Numbered from the stretch's first letter, positions 1-7,848 are shown. The stretch: DNA of 18,368 nucleotides from Methanobacterium sp. (GCA_028700095.1 JAQVTJ010000027.1:1-18368); one strand, 5' to 3'. Notes: generated from the sequence alone by a model not told the origin. A program made the numbers and translations.

Positions 1-544
1 AGAAGATTTAAGTATTATGGGAGTGCCAACATCTTATCAGTCATTCTATCTTGCAAAGAAATCTAAAATCCCAATAACCACATTAGATGAACATAATGTG
101 GACATTGCTATTGATGGGGCAGATGAAGTTGATCCTAAACTAAATCTTATAAAAGGTGGGGGAGCAGCCCATACACTGGAAAAGATAGTTGATGAATCTG
201 CTAAACAATTTATAGTAATTGTTGATGAATCCAAAATAGTAAAAAAACTTGGAAATTTCCCTGTGCCTGTAGAAATAATACCAAATGCAACCAGAACTGT
301 AAAAGATCATTTATTAGACATGGAAGGTTTGCCAATACTTAGAATGGCAGAAAAAAAGGACGGGCCTGTTGTAACAGATAATGGAAATTTTATATATGAT
401 GTTAAATTCAATATAAAAGATCCTAAAAAATTAGAAACAGAACTTAACAATATTCCCGGAGTAGTTGAAAATGGAATATTTACACAAATTGTTGACCAAG
501 TTATTGTTGGAAAAGATACATGTATTGAAATATTAAAAAAATAA
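1..544 (+). CDS. rpiA: Ribose-5-phosphate isomerase A, 3' part (5' end outside window)
   Basis: Interconverts ribose 5-phosphate and ribulose 5-phosphate in the cytoplasm, feeding nucleotide and sugar-phosphate synthesis. The reading frame is open from base 2, so the ATG at 17 is internal: the codons before it (E-D-L-S-I) continue the family sequence ahead of the MGVPTSYQS loop. Family motifs are DGADEVDP, LIKGGGAA and the FIVIVDESK strand. About 181 residues are present, against roughly 225-230 for a full archaeal RpiA, so some 45-50 N-terminal residues lie outside. The gene converges with the metal transporter operon on the other strand. The identification is firm. Confidence 0.95.
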   Translation, partial: EDLSIMGVPTSYQSFYLAKKSKIPITTLDEHNVDIAIDGADEVDPKLNLIKGGGAAHTLEKIVDESAKQFIVIVDESKIVKKLGNFPVPVEIIPNATRTVKDHLLDMEGLPILRMAEKKDGPVVTDNGNFIYDVKFNIKDPKKLETELNNIPGVVENGIFTQIVDQVIVGKDTCIEILKK

Positions 545-566
545 ATATAATTATACAGTTAATATT

Positions 567-622
567 TATTTTATTTATAAATTCTTTTTAATTATTTTCT
601 AATTTTATTTCCTAAAAAAAAA
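567..622. terminator. Bidirectional T-tract terminator region between rpiA and the ABC permease gene
   Basis: The 82-base gap between convergent genes carries T-rich tracts on the + strand (about 567-608) and a run of nine A at 614-622, which reads as nine T on the minus strand. Archaeal RNA polymerase terminates at T tracts without needing a hairpin, so this region probably ends both transcripts. No strong stem-loop is visible. Confidence 0.5.
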
Positions 623-626
623 TTAT

Positions 627-1418
627 TCATTTAATATAATATGAAATTAAAAATCCTGCTGCCAATACAAGAACAATTATTGCACCAGATGAAAGATTAA
701 ATATATAAGATAATAACAAACCAAGGGAAGTAAAGAACATACCTGTAATAGTTGACATGAACATAAGTTTTTTCAGATCACTTGTATATTGTTTGGTTAT
801 TGCTGCAGGTATAGCTAGAAGTGCAATAACAAGAATCACACCAACAACTTTAATAAGAACAACAACACTGAGAGCAACTAAACTTAGAAGAAGTATGTAA
901 ATTAGTTCAGAATGTATTCCCAAAACCTTTGAATACTCTTCATCAAATGCTATTGATAAAAACTCTCTTTGGAATAGATATACAATTCCAATTATTAAAA
1001 TATCTAATATAACCATTATAATAATATCAGAATTAGATACTGTTAGAATACTTCCAAAAAGATAACTGAAAAGATCAGGAGAATAACCTGGAGTTAAATT
1101 GATAAATAATATTCCTATGGCCATACCCACACTCCAAATTATACCAATTGCAGTATCTTCACTTATATTAATTTTTTCATGAATAGCACCTATACTAAAA
1201 GCTGAAACTATACTAAATGGAATAGCTGTTAAAATAGGATTTAACCCTAAAAAATAGCCCAAACCTATTCCACCAAATGCTGCATGGGAAATTGCACCAC
1301 TTAAAGATACTATTCTCTTAATCACAACATATGTTCCAACAATTCCACATGCCACACTAACAAGAAGCGCAGCAATAAAAGCCCGTTGCATAAATTCATA
1401 TTGTAATATTCCCATCAT
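627..1418 (-). CDS. znuB: ABC-3 family metal transporter, permease subunit (ZnuB/MntB-like)
   Basis: Membrane permease of an ABC-3 importer for a divalent transition metal, commonly Zn2+ or Mn2+. The 263-residue protein is hydrophobic throughout. It has the family N-terminal pattern, with a first helix followed by YVVIKRIVSLSGAISHAAFGGIGLGYFLG, and the later helices of the fold (segments around residues 50, 90, 125, 175, 220 and 245). The start is the first of two adjacent ATG codons; AGGTGG lies a short distance upstream. It is the last gene of the transporter operon, 66 bases after the ATPase gene. Metal specificity cannot be read from the permease; the symbol follows family resemblance only, and the neighbouring NikR-type repressor leaves nickel open. 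Confidence 0.85.
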   Translation of the reverse strand: MMGILQYEFMQRAFIAALLVSVACGIVGTYVVIKRIVSLSGAISHAAFGGIGLGYFLGLNPILTAIPFSIVSAFSIGAIHEKINISEDTAIGIIWSVGMAIGILFINLTPGYSPDLFSYLFGSILTVSNSDIIIMVILDILIIGIVYLFQREFLSIAFDEEYSKVLGIHSELIYILLLSLVALSVVVLIKVVGVILVIALLAIPAAITKQYTSDLKKLMFMSTITGMFFTSLGLLLSYIFNLSSGAIIVLVLAAGFLISYYIK

Positions 1419-1484
1419 TATTTAAACCCACCTAAAAACCTTATTTTTTCATGGTTATATAATATAAAAAAATATTTATAAATT

Positions 1485-2231
1485 TTAATGCTTTTTAAGT
1501 ACTCGATGTGGAATTCCATGGGTCACTAATTCTAATGGACATTTATATAATTCTTCAAGACCATCTGCAGCTTCTTCAACAGGTCCATGGAAATATAATG
1601 TACTGTTTAAACATGCAATTTTATCCACTTGAGTTAAAACTGTTCCAACATCATGACTAACTAATATAATTGTCATTTCATTCTTAAGTTTGGATAATAA
1701 ACTGTAAAAAGCATTTTGCATTTCAGGATCTATACTTGCCATAGGCTCATCCATTAATAGAATCTTAGGTTCTCTTACAATTGCACGTGCAATGAAAACA
1801 CGTTGCATCTGTCCTCCAGATAGTCTGTTGATTTGCCAATCTTTAAATTCTAACATATCTACATCTTTCAAAGCTTTAATCACAGCTATATGATCATCTT
1901 TATTATGTCCTTTAAACAAACCATGGTATCTTCCTGATAAAACAGTTTGAAATACATTTATTGGAAAATCATGGTAAAATGAAACTTTTTGAGGTAAATA
2001 GCCCATTAATTGTCTGGTATCTTCAGGTTTTCTTCCGAATATAAGAACCTTACCAGAATCTGGTTTGAGTATTCCAAGTATTATTTTAGCAAGAGTACTT
2101 TTTCCCCCGCCATTAGGGCCTATAATGGCCATAAAATCATTTTCTTCAATTGTTAGATTAATATCTTTAAGTACAGGATTTTCATTATATTTAATATTAA
2201 CATTCTTTAATTCTATTGCCTTAGAATTCAT
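1485..2231 (-). CDS. znuC: ABC-3 family metal transporter, ATP-binding subunit (ZnuC-like)
   Basis: Cytoplasmic ATPase that powers the metal importer. All nucleotide-binding motifs are intact: Walker A GPNGGGKST (residues 38-46), signature LSGGQ (137-141), Walker B ILLMDEP (157-163, with D161 and E162) and the switch histidine in LVSHD (H193). The length of 248 residues is normal for the family. It lies between the binding-protein and permease genes, 44 bases after the former. The sequence ahead of the ATG is only weakly Shine-Dalgarno-like (TGGT), so translation may depend on the upstream cistron. Confidence 0.88.
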   Translation of the reverse strand: MNSKAIELKNVNIKYNENPVLKDINLTIEENDFMAIIGPNGGGKSTLAKIILGILKPDSGKVLIFGRKPEDTRQLMGYLPQKVSFYHDFPINVFQTVLSGRYHGLFKGHNKDDHIAVIKALKDVDMLEFKDWQINRLSGGQMQRVFIARAIVREPKILLMDEPMASIDPEMQNAFYSLLSKLKNEMTIILVSHDVGTVLTQVDKIACLNSTLYFHGPVEEAADGLEELYKCPLELVTHGIPHRVLKKH

Positions 2232-2275
2232 ATTTTTTTACCATTAAAATTTTTATTAACACCAAATATAAAACT

Positions 2276-3163
2276 TTAAACACTAGCAAATATTTTTGCT
2301 ACATTATTAAGGTTTGTAATATAATTTTCAGCAAGATCATCAATTTTCACAACTTTTCCATTAATTTCAGAAGCAATTACATCTTCACTTTTTGAACTGT
2401 ATTGTGGTTCAATAAATATTACTTTAATATTATTTTTTTTAGCTAACATAATTGTAGAAGCTATTATCTGTGATGTTGGTTCTTTTCCACCTGTTTCGAT
2501 AGGTATTTGTATTAAATTATAATCCCTGCAGAAATATGCCCATGAAGGGTGATATACAATTATTTGATTATTTTCTTTGTTCTTAAGTGAATCTGTTATG
2601 TTGTTATTTAATTCATCTAATTGTTTTAGATAGTTATCTCTATTTTTAGTATAATAGGCTGTGTTATTAGGATCTAACTTTATAATTCCTTGATATATGT
2701 TTTCAACCATTATTTTAGCATTTTTTGGAGAAACCCACAAATGAGGATCACTATTATTTTCATGTTCTGCTGTGTTGGGTATTAAAGAAATTCCCTGTGA
2801 TGAGTTAACAACTAACATATTGGGATTTATCTCTTTCATTTTATCCATATAGTTTAATTCAAATTCAATAGGTGTGCCAACTTCAATATACATTTTTGAA
2901 TTTGCAACATATTTTAACTGATCAGGAAGTGGTTCATAGGTATGTGGATCTGCACCTGGAGGTACCATTAATGTCACATATACATTATCACCACCTACCG
3001 CTTTAACAAATTCCATTTCGGGACCAACAGTTACAATTATGCCCATAGCATTACTTGTTGTTTCAGCTTTTAATGAAGCTAGGTAGAATAATATTATAAC
3101 TATGAAAAATACAATGATAAAAATAATTATTATTCTATGTTTGTTCATCTTTAAATTCTCCAT
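2276..3163 (-). CDS. znuA: ABC-3 family metal-binding protein (ZnuA/TroA-like), membrane-anchored
   Basis: Extracellular metal receptor of the importer. Residues 9-30 form one strongly hydrophobic segment with no lipobox cysteine, so it is a signal peptide or an uncleaved anchor. Probable metal ligands are H74 (GADPHTYEP), H141 (DPHLWVSP), H205 (YHPSWAYF) and an acidic residue in the late KIDDLAENY segment, the usual three histidines plus carboxylate. The loop before H141 is short and not histidine-rich (AEHENNSD), unlike typical bacterial ZnuA. It is first in its operon and divergent from nikR. A TATA-like element at 3186-3195 lies about 27 bases before the ATG, so the mRNA may be leaderless. 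Zn2+, Mn2+ and Ni2+ all remain possible substrates. Confidence 0.85.
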   Translation of the reverse strand: MENLKMNKHRIIIIFIIVFFIVIILFYLASLKAETTSNAMGIIVTVGPEMEFVKAVGGDNVYVTLMVPPGADPHTYEPLPDQLKYVANSKMYIEVGTPIEFELNYMDKMKEINPNMLVVNSSQGISLIPNTAEHENNSDPHLWVSPKNAKIMVENIYQGIIKLDPNNTAYYTKNRDNYLKQLDELNNNITDSLKNKENNQIIVYHPSWAYFCRDYNLIQIPIETGGKEPTSQIIASTIMLAKKNNIKVIFIEPQYSSKSEDVIASEINGKVVKIDDLAENYITNLNNVAKIFASV

Positions 3164-3175
3164 ACAAATATATGA

Positions 3176-3227
3176 TGTTAATAATATTTATAAATTTTCT
3201 TAATAAAAATTAACAACATTTTTATAA
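3176..3227. promoter_or_regulatory. Divergent znuA/nikR promoter region with inverted repeat (putative NikR operator)
   Basis: Two half-sites, TGTTAAT (3176-3182) and ATTAACA (3209-3215), form a perfect inverted repeat with a 26-base spacer. The spacer holds the minus-strand TATA-like element for znuA (3186-3195). The second half-site abuts the plus-strand TATA-like element of nikR (3220-3227), 25-30 bases before the nikR ATG. A repressor bound at both half-sites would cover both promoters. That NikR is this repressor is inferred from proximity. In such AT-rich DNA a 7-base repeat is only moderate evidence. Confidence 0.45.
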
Positions 3228-3252
3228 TAAATTAATAAAAAAATAATAGTAT

Positions 3253-3636
3253 ATGGTAATTGTGAGTGTTTCTCTAAGTAAAAAACTTCTTGAAGATATT
3301 GATTCTATAAAAGATGAAATGGGATTTTCCGGTAGATCAGATGTAATAAGAGCAAGTGCACGTATGTTAATTGCAGATAATCGTGAAAAAGTTATAATGG
3401 AGGGAGATACCAATTCAGTACTTACATTAATACATAACCAAGATGTTGAAGATAAGGTCACAGAAATAAAACATGATTATGAAGATATAATAAACACTCA
3501 AATACATACCCATCTTAAAGAACATAAATGTTTGGAGATATTTATTTTAGATGGAAATGTTCATAGAATATACCAACTTACTAAAATATTCCAAACCAGC
3601 AATAAAATGGACTATGTAAAGCTTACAATAATATAA
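3253..3636 (+). CDS. nikR: NikR-type nickel-responsive transcriptional repressor
   Basis: Ribbon-helix-helix DNA-binding protein with a C-terminal nickel-sensing domain. Residues 1-45 are the RHH domain (MVIVSVSLSKKLLEDID..., FSGRSDVIRAS). The C-terminal part carries all four high-affinity nickel ligands in exact E. coli NikR spacing: H74, H85, H87 and C93, against H76, H87, H89 and C95; the CLEIFILDG stretch also matches. At 127 residues it is slightly shorter than E. coli NikR (133). No Shine-Dalgarno sequence precedes the ATG and a TATA-like element sits 25-30 bases upstream, so the transcript is probably leaderless. It is divergent from the ABC-3 transporter and may regulate that operon, itself and the cbi genes downstream in the window. 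Confidence 0.9.
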   Translation: MVIVSVSLSKKLLEDIDSIKDEMGFSGRSDVIRASARMLIADNREKVIMEGDTNSVLTLIHNQDVEDKVTEIKHDYEDIINTQIHTHLKEHKCLEIFILDGNVHRIYQLTKIFQTSNKMDYVKLTII

Positions 3637-3679
3637 TTAATTAAGAAGTATATTTATAAATTAATGGTTTTAATGAGGT

Positions 3680-3700
3680 TTTCTATTATTTTTTTTGATT
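3680..3700 (+). terminator. T-tract terminator after nikR
   Basis: Eight T at 3689-3696, preceded by further T-rich sequence about 45 bases after the nikR stop, fits an archaeal oligo-T terminator. The rest of this 281-base gap between convergent genes is AT-rich and shows no ORF or obvious structure. An A run at 3837-3844 could end the opposing transcript. Confidence 0.4.
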
Positions 3701-3917
3701 AATTCTTTTTAAAAGAGATTAAATCAATGCTTTCATTTATTATATTCTATATAAAACTACATTTATAATAATAGATTCCAAATAAATAATATTATAATTT
3801 TTTTTTATTAAAGTGGAAAATTTCAAAAAAGGGATTAAAAAAAAGATAGATTTTATGAAATTTACATATATATTTTTATAAATTTTTATGAGATTATAAA
3901 ATTCTTAACATAAAATT

Positions 3918-4805
3918 TTATTGTTCTAATATTTTTAACATTTCATTAATATCTGTTGTAGGTCTTTTACAACTACCTGAACTACATATATATACTGTTG
4001 TTTGGTTGTTGATAATAGTTTTAAATTTCATGGATTCTGATATATTATCTAAATCACCAGCATTATCAGGATCTTTAAATACCAAAACCATATTAGGTAT
4101 GTAATGTTCTTTTATTGAATTTAATATTTTTATTGTGTTTTTATCTTGTGGTTTTCCAACTATAACTATTTCATAGGCAGGTCCAATTTTATAATTAATA
4201 GCATTAATAAAGTGGGTGTGTCCAGCTAGTGACCTTTTTATATTATTGGAAAATGTTTCTTCCATTTTAATTGCCATTGATTCTAGTTCAGGGTTTTCTG
4301 TAATTCTTGCAATGCGTAGAAGATTCAATATTTCAACAGAATTTCCAGAGGGTGTTGCACTATCAAATGTTTTCTTTTCACGGATAAGCACTTTTATAGT
4401 TTCATCTGAAGTAAAATAAAATCCTCCATTAGTATTATCCCATAAATGGTCTATTAATATTTTATTAAGGTTTATTGCTGTTTTTAAATATTTAATATCA
4501 AATATTGAGGAGTATAACTCGAGCAATCCCCATATTAAGAAGGAATAATCATCTAAGTTTCCTGTTATGTTTGCATCTCCATCACGATACCTATGCATTA
4601 ATCTGTTATCAATAAACATTTTTTTAATTATAAAATTAGCAGCATCTCTTGCAGCATCTAAATATTTTTCATTCTTAAATACTTGACCTGCCTGTGATAA
4701 AGCAGCAATCATAAGTCCATTCCAATCTGTAATTATTTTATCATCTTTATGTGGATGGATACGTTTTTCTCGTTCATTAAATAATTTTAAACGGAGATTT
4801 TCCAT
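3918..4805 (-). CDS. C-terminal fragment of the DUF255 protein (helical domain)
   Basis: Open frame of 295 residues after the second deletion. It begins at a methionine that is internal in the repaired protein and has no ribosome binding site of its own, so independent translation is unlikely. It carries the family segments HPHKDDKIITDWNGLM, MHRYRDGDANITGNLDDYSF, FDSATPSGNSVE and the C-terminal SSGSCKRPTTD. Confidence 0.55.
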   Translation of the reverse strand: MENLRLKLFNEREKRIHPHKDDKIITDWNGLMIAALSQAGQVFKNEKYLDAARDAANFIIKKMFIDNRLMHRYRDGDANITGNLDDYSFLIWGLLELYSSIFDIKYLKTAINLNKILIDHLWDNTNGGFYFTSDETIKVLIREKKTFDSATPSGNSVEILNLLRIARITENPELESMAIKMEETFSNNIKRSLAGHTHFINAINYKIGPAYEIVIVGKPQDKNTIKILNSIKEHYIPNMVLVFKDPDNAGDLDNISESMKFKTIINNQTTVYICSSGSCKRPTTDINEMLKILEQ

Positions 4806-4971
4806 TTTTTCTGGATTTTATTAGGTTCCATTCCTAAAATATCATGTAGTTCATCCATACTATATTTTAAATGTAAAATATTTTTATTAGAAGTTTGTGT
4901 ATAACTATCACTAAAGTTTCCATCTTCTTTAATATCAAAAACAGTTGATATAAAGTTTGTATCTTCTTTAC

Positions 4972-6018
4972 CTAGAATATTTTGGATTTCTTCTTTTGCC
5001 CGAGATAAAACTTACCTTCAACATCTTCACTATCAGCATCTTCAGCTGAATAGAATCCTCCCTCAGGTGATTGTAAATCTCTAATAACATATGTTAATAT
5101 TTCTTCAGCAATTTTTTTATAATGTGGTTTTCCAGTTGCTTGGAATGCTTCAGTATATAACATTGCAATTAATGCTTGATCATATAACATCTTTTCAAAA
5201 TGAGGTACCATCCAAAACTTATCAACTGAATATCGATGGAAACCAAAACCTAAATGGTCATATATACCGCCTTTTGCCATGGAATCCAATGTTTTTGTTA
5301 CCATGTAAAGAGCATGTTTATTTTCGGTGCGTTTCCAATATCTTAAAAGAAATATGATTGTATGTGGTGTTGGAAATTTCTGGAAATCACCAAAACCTCC
5401 GTTTTCATTGTCAAAGATTTTTGAAAGCTCATCATAACAATTTTCAAGTACATTTTCTCCTAATACTGTACCTTTAACAGTTTTTGAAATATCCTGCAAT
5501 GCTTTATATATTTGATCTCCAGAATTTAATGCTTCTTTCCTATTATCTTTCCATAAATCCTGAACATTTAATAATAAATCTTTCACACCAATGGCTCCAA
5601 ATCCACTTTCTTTTGGGAAATATGTTCCAGCAAAAAATGGTTTTTTATTTGGTGTCATTATAATGGTTAATGGCCATCCTCCGGAACCTGTCATAATCTG
5701 ACATGCAGTCATATAAACACTATCTATATCGGGTCTTTCTTCACGATCAACTTTAATTGAAACAAAAAAATTATTAAGTAAAGCTGCAACCCCATAATCT
5801 TCAAATGATTCATGTGCCATTACATGACACCAGTGACATGTTGAATAATCAATAGATAAAAAAATGGGCTTATCTTCTTTTTTAGCTTTTTCAAATGCTT
5901 CATCACACCAAGGATACCAATCAACAGGATTTGTGGCATGTTGAATTAAATATGGGCTTTTCTCATTTTTTAGATAGTTATAACTATTTTTAGAAGTACT
6001 TCTTTTCGGATTGTTCAT
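4972..6018 (-). CDS. N-terminal fragment of the DUF255 protein (thioredoxin-like part)
   Basis: Open frame of 348 residues holding the whole thioredoxin-like domain, with NPVDWYPW, the CHWCHVM active-site-like motif (C61, C64), KVDREERPD and GSGGWPLTIIMTP, plus the first part of the helical domain. The last ten residues (GQKKKSKIF and neighbours) are out of frame, after the first single-base deletion. If translated it could still fold as a thioredoxin-like domain with a truncated second domain. Confidence 0.6.
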   Translation of the reverse strand: MNNPKRSTSKNSYNYLKNEKSPYLIQHATNPVDWYPWCDEAFEKAKKEDKPIFLSIDYSTCHWCHVMAHESFEDYGVAALLNNFFVSIKVDREERPDIDSVYMTACQIMTGSGGWPLTIIMTPNKKPFFAGTYFPKESGFGAIGVKDLLLNVQDLWKDNRKEALNSGDQIYKALQDISKTVKGTVLGENVLENCYDELSKIFDNENGGFGDFQKFPTPHTIIFLLRYWKRTENKHALYMVTKTLDSMAKGGIYDHLGFGFHRYSVDKFWMVPHFEKMLYDQALIAMLYTEAFQATGKPHYKKIAEEILTYVIRDLQSPEGGFYSAEDADSEDVEGKFYLGQKKKSKIF

Positions 6019-6108
6019 GGTTAATCACCTGATTCCATTAAGAAATTAATTTCTAAGCAAAGAAACTTTTAAACCTAAATAATTTAAAATATAATTAAAA
6101 TAATTTAT

Positions 6109-6873
6109 TTAATTATTAATAACAAATGTACAGCATTCATTTTTCATGGCATAACACTTGGTTTCAATAGTTACAACTTCTTTTTTAAAATGTTTAGAAA
6201 ATATTGAATCTAAAACCCCAGAATCAAATGCACATGCAGGTTCACCAATTATGGGAAGATCCTTACATTCAAAACAATCATATACACAAATTATTAATGG
6301 ATCTAAACTTTGTATATCTACTCTTCCTAATTGTTTATTTTTCCAAAAATCTACTATATTTATAAGGAGTTTTTCCAGATTATTATCCTTTAATTCTTCG
6401 TAAAACACATCACCTACACGTTTACCTGCATTACGAAGTATAGGGTCAATATTAACACCTTCATTCCAAAATTCTGTTCTAAGAGATCTTAAAATTAACC
6501 TATAAAATTCAAATGGATCTTTTAATTGTGGAAGTTGTGCGAAATAATTATCAATATCAAATCTACTTTTCTTTTCTTTAGATAAATCTCCTAAAAATTC
6601 CGCGTTCATACAAAAAATTTTTTTCCTGGCATCTTTGGGATCCTTCTTAGATTTTATTAAATGTTCATCAACCAATTCACGTAAATGTTGGGAAACTGTG
6701 GGTTTGGATTTCCCTGTTAAATCTACTAATTCATTGAAACTCTTATCCTTATTATGAAGTGAATCAAGTATTATAACCTTAACATGGCCTTTAACAACAT
6801 CTACTTTATTATCTAAGGAGAAAATTTTGTATTGTGGAGATCTTTTTGATATAATTTTTTTAGTTATTGTCAT
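6109..6873 (-). CDS. msvR: ArsR-type HTH plus V4R-domain regulator (MsvR-like redox regulator)
   Basis: Transcriptional regulator with an N-terminal winged helix (residues about 28-90; recognition segment TGKSKPTVSQHLRELVDEHLI) and a C-terminal 4-vinyl-reductase (V4R) domain (about 120-254). The V4R part is rich in cysteine: C196, C200, C203, C214, C240, C247 and C248, in the pattern CxxxCxEC, ACAFDSG, ETKC, ECC. Methanogen MsvR has this architecture and responds to redox state through V4R cysteines; assignment here rests on architecture and length (254 residues). No Shine-Dalgarno sequence precedes the ATG, while a TATA-like element (minus strand, 6898-6911) lies 25-38 bases upstream, so the mRNA is probably leaderless. 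The tautomerase gene lies 69 bases upstream on the same strand. Confidence 0.75.
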   Translation of the reverse strand: MTITKKIISKRSPQYKIFSLDNKVDVVKGHVKVIILDSLHNKDKSFNELVDLTGKSKPTVSQHLRELVDEHLIKSKKDPKDARKKIFCMNAEFLGDLSKEKKSRFDIDNYFAQLPQLKDPFEFYRLILRSLRTEFWNEGVNIDPILRNAGKRVGDVFYEELKDNNLEKLLINIVDFWKNKQLGRVDIQSLDPLIICVYDCFECKDLPIIGEPACAFDSGVLDSIFSKHFKKEVVTIETKCYAMKNECCTFVINN

Positions 6874-6897
6874 GTTATACTATATAATATTCTCTTG

Positions 6898-6939
6898 ATT
6901 ATATTATAAAAAAGTTCTGTAATATTATATTATAAAAAA
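6898..6939. repeat. 16-base direct repeat in the msvR promoter
   Basis: ATTATATTATAAAAAA occurs at 6898-6913 and again at 6924-6939, a 26-base period. Read on the minus strand, each copy contains a TATA-like element (TTTATAATATAAT). The copy nearer msvR is at promoter distance. The second could be an alternative start or part of a regulator-binding array. Confidence 0.5.
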
Positions 6940-6942
6940 CTA

Positions 6943-7125
6943 TTATCTATCACAGAGAAGTATGTTTCCCACTCCAACATTTTCCCCTTCAACTTCACGT
7001 ATAATTATTACCATGACTTCAACTGGTATTCCCATTATTTCACTAGCAATTTCAGCATAGGCTTTTACAAGTTTAGCTTTTTGTTTTTTATTCATTTTTG
7101 GACCATCTATTGTTATCACAGGCAT
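6943..7125 (-). CDS. 4-oxalocrotonate tautomerase family protein (DmpI-like)
   Basis: Small enzyme of the tautomerase superfamily, whose members use an N-terminal proline as catalytic base after removal of the initiator Met. I start at ATG 7125, giving 60 residues beginning M-P-V-I-T-I. A longer reading from TTG 7134 would bury this proline and sit almost on top of the AAGGAG site, which is correctly spaced from the ATG. The pattern PVITIDGPKMNKKQK, then IPVEVMVIIIRE and ENVGVGN is family-typical. Arginines matching Arg11 and Arg39 of the classical enzyme are not evident at those positions, so the substrate is unknown. It lies upstream of msvR on the same strand. Confidence 0.85.
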   Translation of the reverse strand: MPVITIDGPKMNKKQKAKLVKAYAEIASEIMGIPVEVMVIIIREVEGENVGVGNILLCDR

Positions 7126-7299
7126 TTCTTTCAACTCCTTAAATATTAATTCTATAAATTATATTTGGTTAATATATCCTAAACTTTTTTCTAAACAAAT
7201 TATAAAGTGGGATAGATATTCTTAAACAAACTCATAATTTTTATTATAATTTTCAGATATAATTGTTTGAATATTCTAATATCCTATCTTGAATAAAAA

Positions 7300-7325
7300 C
7301 GAAAACTTTATAGTAACCTAAGGTA
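7300..7325 (+). promoter_or_regulatory. hsp20 promoter: BRE/TATA and adjacent short palindrome
   Basis: CGAAAAC (7300-7306) followed by TTTATA (7307-7312) is a textbook archaeal BRE plus TATA box. It predicts a transcript start near 7333-7337 and a leader of about 25-30 bases. Just downstream is ACCT-A-AGGT (7316-7324), between the TATA box and the start site, where a heat-shock repressor could bind. No known operator can be named with confidence. Confidence 0.65.
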
Positions 7326-7361
7326 AATATAATATTGACTCAAAAAATGAGGCGAGAAAAC

Positions 7362-7784
7362 ATGAAAAAAGGAATGGATAGTAGAGCAATAATAGATAAG
7401 ATGTTGGAAGACACTGCAAAAACCATAGACAGCATCAAAAATGATATAGAAAAATCAATAGTAGACTATACATTTGTTCCAGGTAAGGACATTCTTGAAA
7501 CAGATGATTCAATCATTGTTCGAGTAGATCTTGCTGGGATAAAAAAGGAAAATATTGATCTTAACATTACAGATACTAAGCTAAAGGTTAAGGCTGAGTT
7601 CGAAGATGATCATTTACGAGATCTTAAAACCAATAGTAAACGTCCAACATTAATTAGAAGAACTGTACGTTTCCCAAAAAAGGTTATTCCAGAAACTTCT
7701 GAGGCTAAATTTGAAAATGGTCTTTTAACTGTAGAAGTATCTAAATTAGAGAAAAAAGAAAGTTATACAGTGGATATTAATTAA
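7362..7784 (+). CDS. Hsp20/alpha-crystallin small heat-shock protein
   Basis: ATP-independent holdase chaperone of the cytoplasm. The chosen ATG at 7362 has GAGG nine bases upstream; in-frame TTG 7335 and ATG 7347 lack a ribosome binding site, and 7335 falls at the predicted transcript start. The protein has 140 residues: a charged helical N-terminal arm (1-37), an alpha-crystallin domain (about 40-130; DILETDDSIIVRVDLAGIKKENI, then the FENGLLTVEV strand), and a short tail with V-D-I, a possible I-x-I-type motif for oligomer contacts. It is monocistronic, with a strong promoter and a T-tract terminator behind it. Confidence 0.9.
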   Translation: MKKGMDSRAIIDKMLEDTAKTIDSIKNDIEKSIVDYTFVPGKDILETDDSIIVRVDLAGIKKENIDLNITDTKLKVKAEFEDDHLRDLKTNSKRPTLIRRTVRFPKKVIPETSEAKFENGLLTVEVSKLEKKESYTVDIN

Positions 7785-7790
7785 CTAACA

Positions 7791-7810
7791 TTTTTATTTT
7801 ATTTTTTTTT
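7791..7810 (+). terminator. T-tract terminator after hsp20
   Basis: Almost unbroken T (five T, A, four T, A, nine T) starting seven bases after the hsp20 stop. Typical of archaeal oligo-T termination. Confidence 0.6.
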
Positions 7811-7848
7811 AGGACATATATAAAATTAAAATAAATATTTTAATAGAT

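Larger units (their letters stand above)
3918..6018 (-). pseudogene. Thioredoxin-domain/DUF255 protein (YyaL/SPATA20-like), broken by two frameshifts
   Basis: The intact family has an N-terminal thioredoxin-like domain and a C-terminal six-hairpin-glycosidase-like domain; its role is poorly defined. Here the frame breaks twice. Near 5000-5002 the sequence reads TATCTCGGGCAAAA; restoring one T (TATCTCTGGGCA) gives the family-like FYLWAKEEIQNILG instead of FYLGQKKK. At 4816-4819 one base is missing from an A run (minus strand); restoring it joins DELHDILGMEPNK to NPEKMENLRLK. With both repairs the frame is 701 codons, about 700 residues, the normal family length. The CHWC motif (residues 61-64) and the PHKDDK and ITDWNGLM segments are intact. 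AGGTGATT precedes the ATG. Either a young pseudogene or two sequencing/assembly errors; the protein is otherwise well preserved. Confidence 0.85.

Noticed and set aside
4972..5004. Programmed ribosomal frameshifting in the DUF255 gene
   Set aside because: There are two independent shifts, no classical slippery heptamer with a downstream structure is evident, and single-base restoration recovers the family sequence precisely. Decay or error is simpler.
7335..7361. Upstream TTG/ATG starts for hsp20
   Set aside because: They fall at or next to the predicted transcript start and lack a ribosome site, whereas ATG 7362 has GAGG at good spacing.
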